Origin: DATJXG01 sp035500455
Lineage (GTDB): Bacteria; Acidobacteriota; Terriglobia; Terriglobales; Acidobacteriaceae
Assembly (NCBI GenBank): GCA_035500455.1
Contig: DATJXG010000006.1
Location: 1-20,194 of the forward strand
Direction: 5' to 3'
DNA: 20,194 nt
Shown: positions 18,924 through 20,194 of the stretch, one piece after another
How the letters are laid out: each line of letters opens with the position of its first letter
How positions within the stretch are numbered: position 1 is the stretch's first letter
Notes under the pieces: model-generated
Seen by the model: the letters and a program-made list of their open reading frames with translations, nothing else
The model's database searches: none
What the model was told of the DNA's origin: nothing
Position numbers and translations under genes: made by a program

Positions 18924-20194
18924 ATGAAGTCGCTCTGGCCGATCCGCCTGTCTATTTTTCTCCAGGTTGCTTTTGTGGTTTTGGTAGTGGCCGCACCTTC
19001 CGCTCTGGCCCAAACCGTGACCCTCACGCCAGCTTCACGTGCTTTTGGCAACGTTGGCGTGGGCAGTCCCAGTGCCAGCAAGACTTTTACTCTGAGGAAC
19101 ACGAGCAGGTCGGCGGTCAGCGTCGATATCAGCACCGACGGCGACTTTTCGCAAACCAATACCTGCGGCGGTTCGGTGCCAGGCCGGGGCAATTGCGTCA
19201 TCACCGTGACCTTTATGCCTTCCGCGACAGGCGCACGCAGCGGCACGCTTAGCGTAGTTGATACCGCCGGCACGCAAACCGGAAGTTTGCAGGGTACGGG
19301 CATCGCGCCCCTGACCGTAACTCCGGCTTCGCGCGCTTTCGGAAATACCGCTCTGGGGACGACCAGCGCGACAAAGCCTTTCACAGCAAAGAATAAAGGC
19401 ACAGTGCCTCTGGCCCTGACCATCACACCGAGCGCCGGCTTCGTGGAAACAGACGATTGCGGCGGCTCCGTGGCGGGCGGCGCCAGCTGCACTATCAATG
19501 CTGCGTACTCACCTACTACTACCGTCCAGGAGTTTGGCACCATCAGCGTCAGCTATGGATTCGGTAGCCCAGTTTCGGTGAGTGTCCAGGGGACGGGAAT
19601 CACTCCGGTAACCGTCTCGCCGACCGCTCTTACCTACAGCACTACGCTGCGGGTCGGAACGCCCAGCAACACGCGCACCGTAAACATTCGCAACCGGTCA
19701 AACATCGCGACGCTGACCATCAACAGCATTGTCGCGAGCCCCGCGTCGTACACTCAGACCAACAACTGCGGCACTTCGCTACCGCCCACTGGAACCTGCT
19801 CTGTCACCGTGCTCTTTACCCCCGCGGTCTCGGGCACCATACCCGGCACGCTTACCATCACTGACAGCGCGGTAGGCAGTCCGCAGATTGTGACCATGAC
19901 GGGCGGAGGCGCCATCAATAATCTGCGCTCAATCGCCATCACGCCTGCCAATTCGTCCATCCCCAAGGGCGCGCAGATGCAGTTCAAAGCCATCGGGACC
20001 TACGGAAACGGAGATACCGGCGACGTGACGGCGGCGGCAGTGTGGAGTTCCTCCAGCGCCGCGATCACCGTCGGTGCGAATACCGGCCTGGCCACGGCGG
20101 TGGGCGCCGGCTCGGCGACGATTTCCGCTGCAGTGAGCGGAACCAACACTGGAGGCGGCACGGTCTCAAACTCGACCCTAGCGACCGTCTCCGC
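18924..20194 (+). CDS. Secreted choice-of-anchor D / Ig-like repeat protein (N-terminal part)
   Basis: The frame is open from the ATG at 18924 to the window end (423 residues, no stop), so the gene is cut. GAGGA lies five bases before the start. A signal peptide (MKSLWPIRLSIFLQVAFVVL and on to APSALA at 29) is followed by three choice-of-anchor D (ASH-like) beta-sandwich repeats at about 31-128, 129-227 and 228-330, each with a cysteine pair at the same spacing (Cys81/91, 179/189, 282/292). From about 333 a BIG2-type Ig-like domain begins (LRSIAITPANSSIPKGAQMQ, VWSSSSAAITVGANTGLATA). Such proteins are large surface or secreted adhesion-like proteins in Acidobacteriota; the binding target is unknown. 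Confidence 0.88.
   Translation, partial: MKSLWPIRLSIFLQVAFVVLVVAAPSALAQTVTLTPASRAFGNVGVGSPSASKTFTLRNTSRSAVSVDISTDGDFSQTNTCGGSVPGRGNCVITVTFMPSATGARSGTLSVVDTAGTQTGSLQGTGIAPLTVTPASRAFGNTALGTTSATKPFTAKNKGTVPLALTITPSAGFVETDDCGGSVAGGASCTINAAYSPTTTVQEFGTISVSYGFGSPVSVSVQGTGITPVTVSPTALTYSTTLRVGTPSNTRTVNIRNRSNIATLTINSIVASPASYTQTNNCGTSLPPTGTCSVTVLFTPAVSGTIPGTLTITDSAVGSPQIVTMTGGGAINNLRSIAITPANSSIPKGAQMQFKAIGTYGNGDTGDVTAAAVWSSSSAAITVGANTGLATAVGAGSATISAAVSGTNTGGGTVSNSTLATVS

Overview
The window reads like a GC-rich (about 60% by eye) chromosomal segment of an Acidobacteriota bacterium, probably of the Koribacter/Terriglobus side. The grounds are family-level: a secreted protein built of choice-of-anchor D repeats plus an Ig-like domain, a TPR-headed lone secretin, a PCYCxC cysteine protein, YvcK next to GlmU, an XdhC/MocA cluster, and several dispersed 'CACGAAGG', 'ACCGCAGAG' and 'GGGAACTGAGA' repeats. 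No organism assignment can be proven from the sequence alone. I see no tRNA, rRNA, CRISPR array, transposase, integrase or phage gene.

Layout. 1-230 (-): 5' part of a NifS/IscS-type cysteine desulfurase. 478-2640 (+): secreted alkaline-phosphatase-superfamily enzyme ending in a strong terminator. 2740-3120 (-): Hsp15-like S4 RNA-binding protein. 3327-4520 (+): Tat-exported ferritin-like protein, followed by a terminator-like hairpin, a large palindromic repeat, then tatA (4787) and a tatB-like gene (5002) whose last codons are made of a dispersed repeat. 5283-6443 (-): citrate synthase, divergent from a secretin at 6677-8533 (+). 8578-11600 (-): a run lepB, xdhC, mocA and HAD phosphatase. 11736-12194 (+): PCYCxC secreted protein. 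12507-15726 (+): TPR protein, yvcK (glmR), glmU. 15779-16765 (+): D-2-hydroxyacid dehydrogenase. 16933-17649 (+): secreted protein of unknown function. 17659-17880 (-): small unknown protein. 18099-18545 (+): secreted NTF2-like protein. 18924 to the window end (+): the truncated choice-of-anchor D protein.

How parts fit together. The Tat-dependent ferritin-like protein sits just upstream of two Tat pore components. yvcK and glmU are adjacent, and YvcK/GlmR is known in Bacillus to sense UDP-GlcNAc, the product of GlmU. xdhC and mocA are maturation factors for molybdenum hydroxylases, but no such enzyme lies in the window. Signal peptidase I sits next to several exported proteins, although that may be chance.

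Two window-wide patterns deserve attention. First, starts fall into two classes: some have a clear Shine-Dalgarno sequence (AlkP, ferritin, tatA, tatB-like, choice-of-anchor D), while others have a TANNNT box only 5-8 bases before the start codon (secretin, lepB, mocA, glmU, the small protein at 17880), which predicts leaderless or nearly leaderless transcripts. Second, four unrelated dispersed-repeat families occur, three of them as large inverted pairs in gene gaps, and one has become coding sequence in the tatB-like gene. I found no clear multi-gene novel defence or biosynthetic system; the most promising unexplained items are these two patterns, the unusual leader before 18924, and the uncharacterised secreted proteins.
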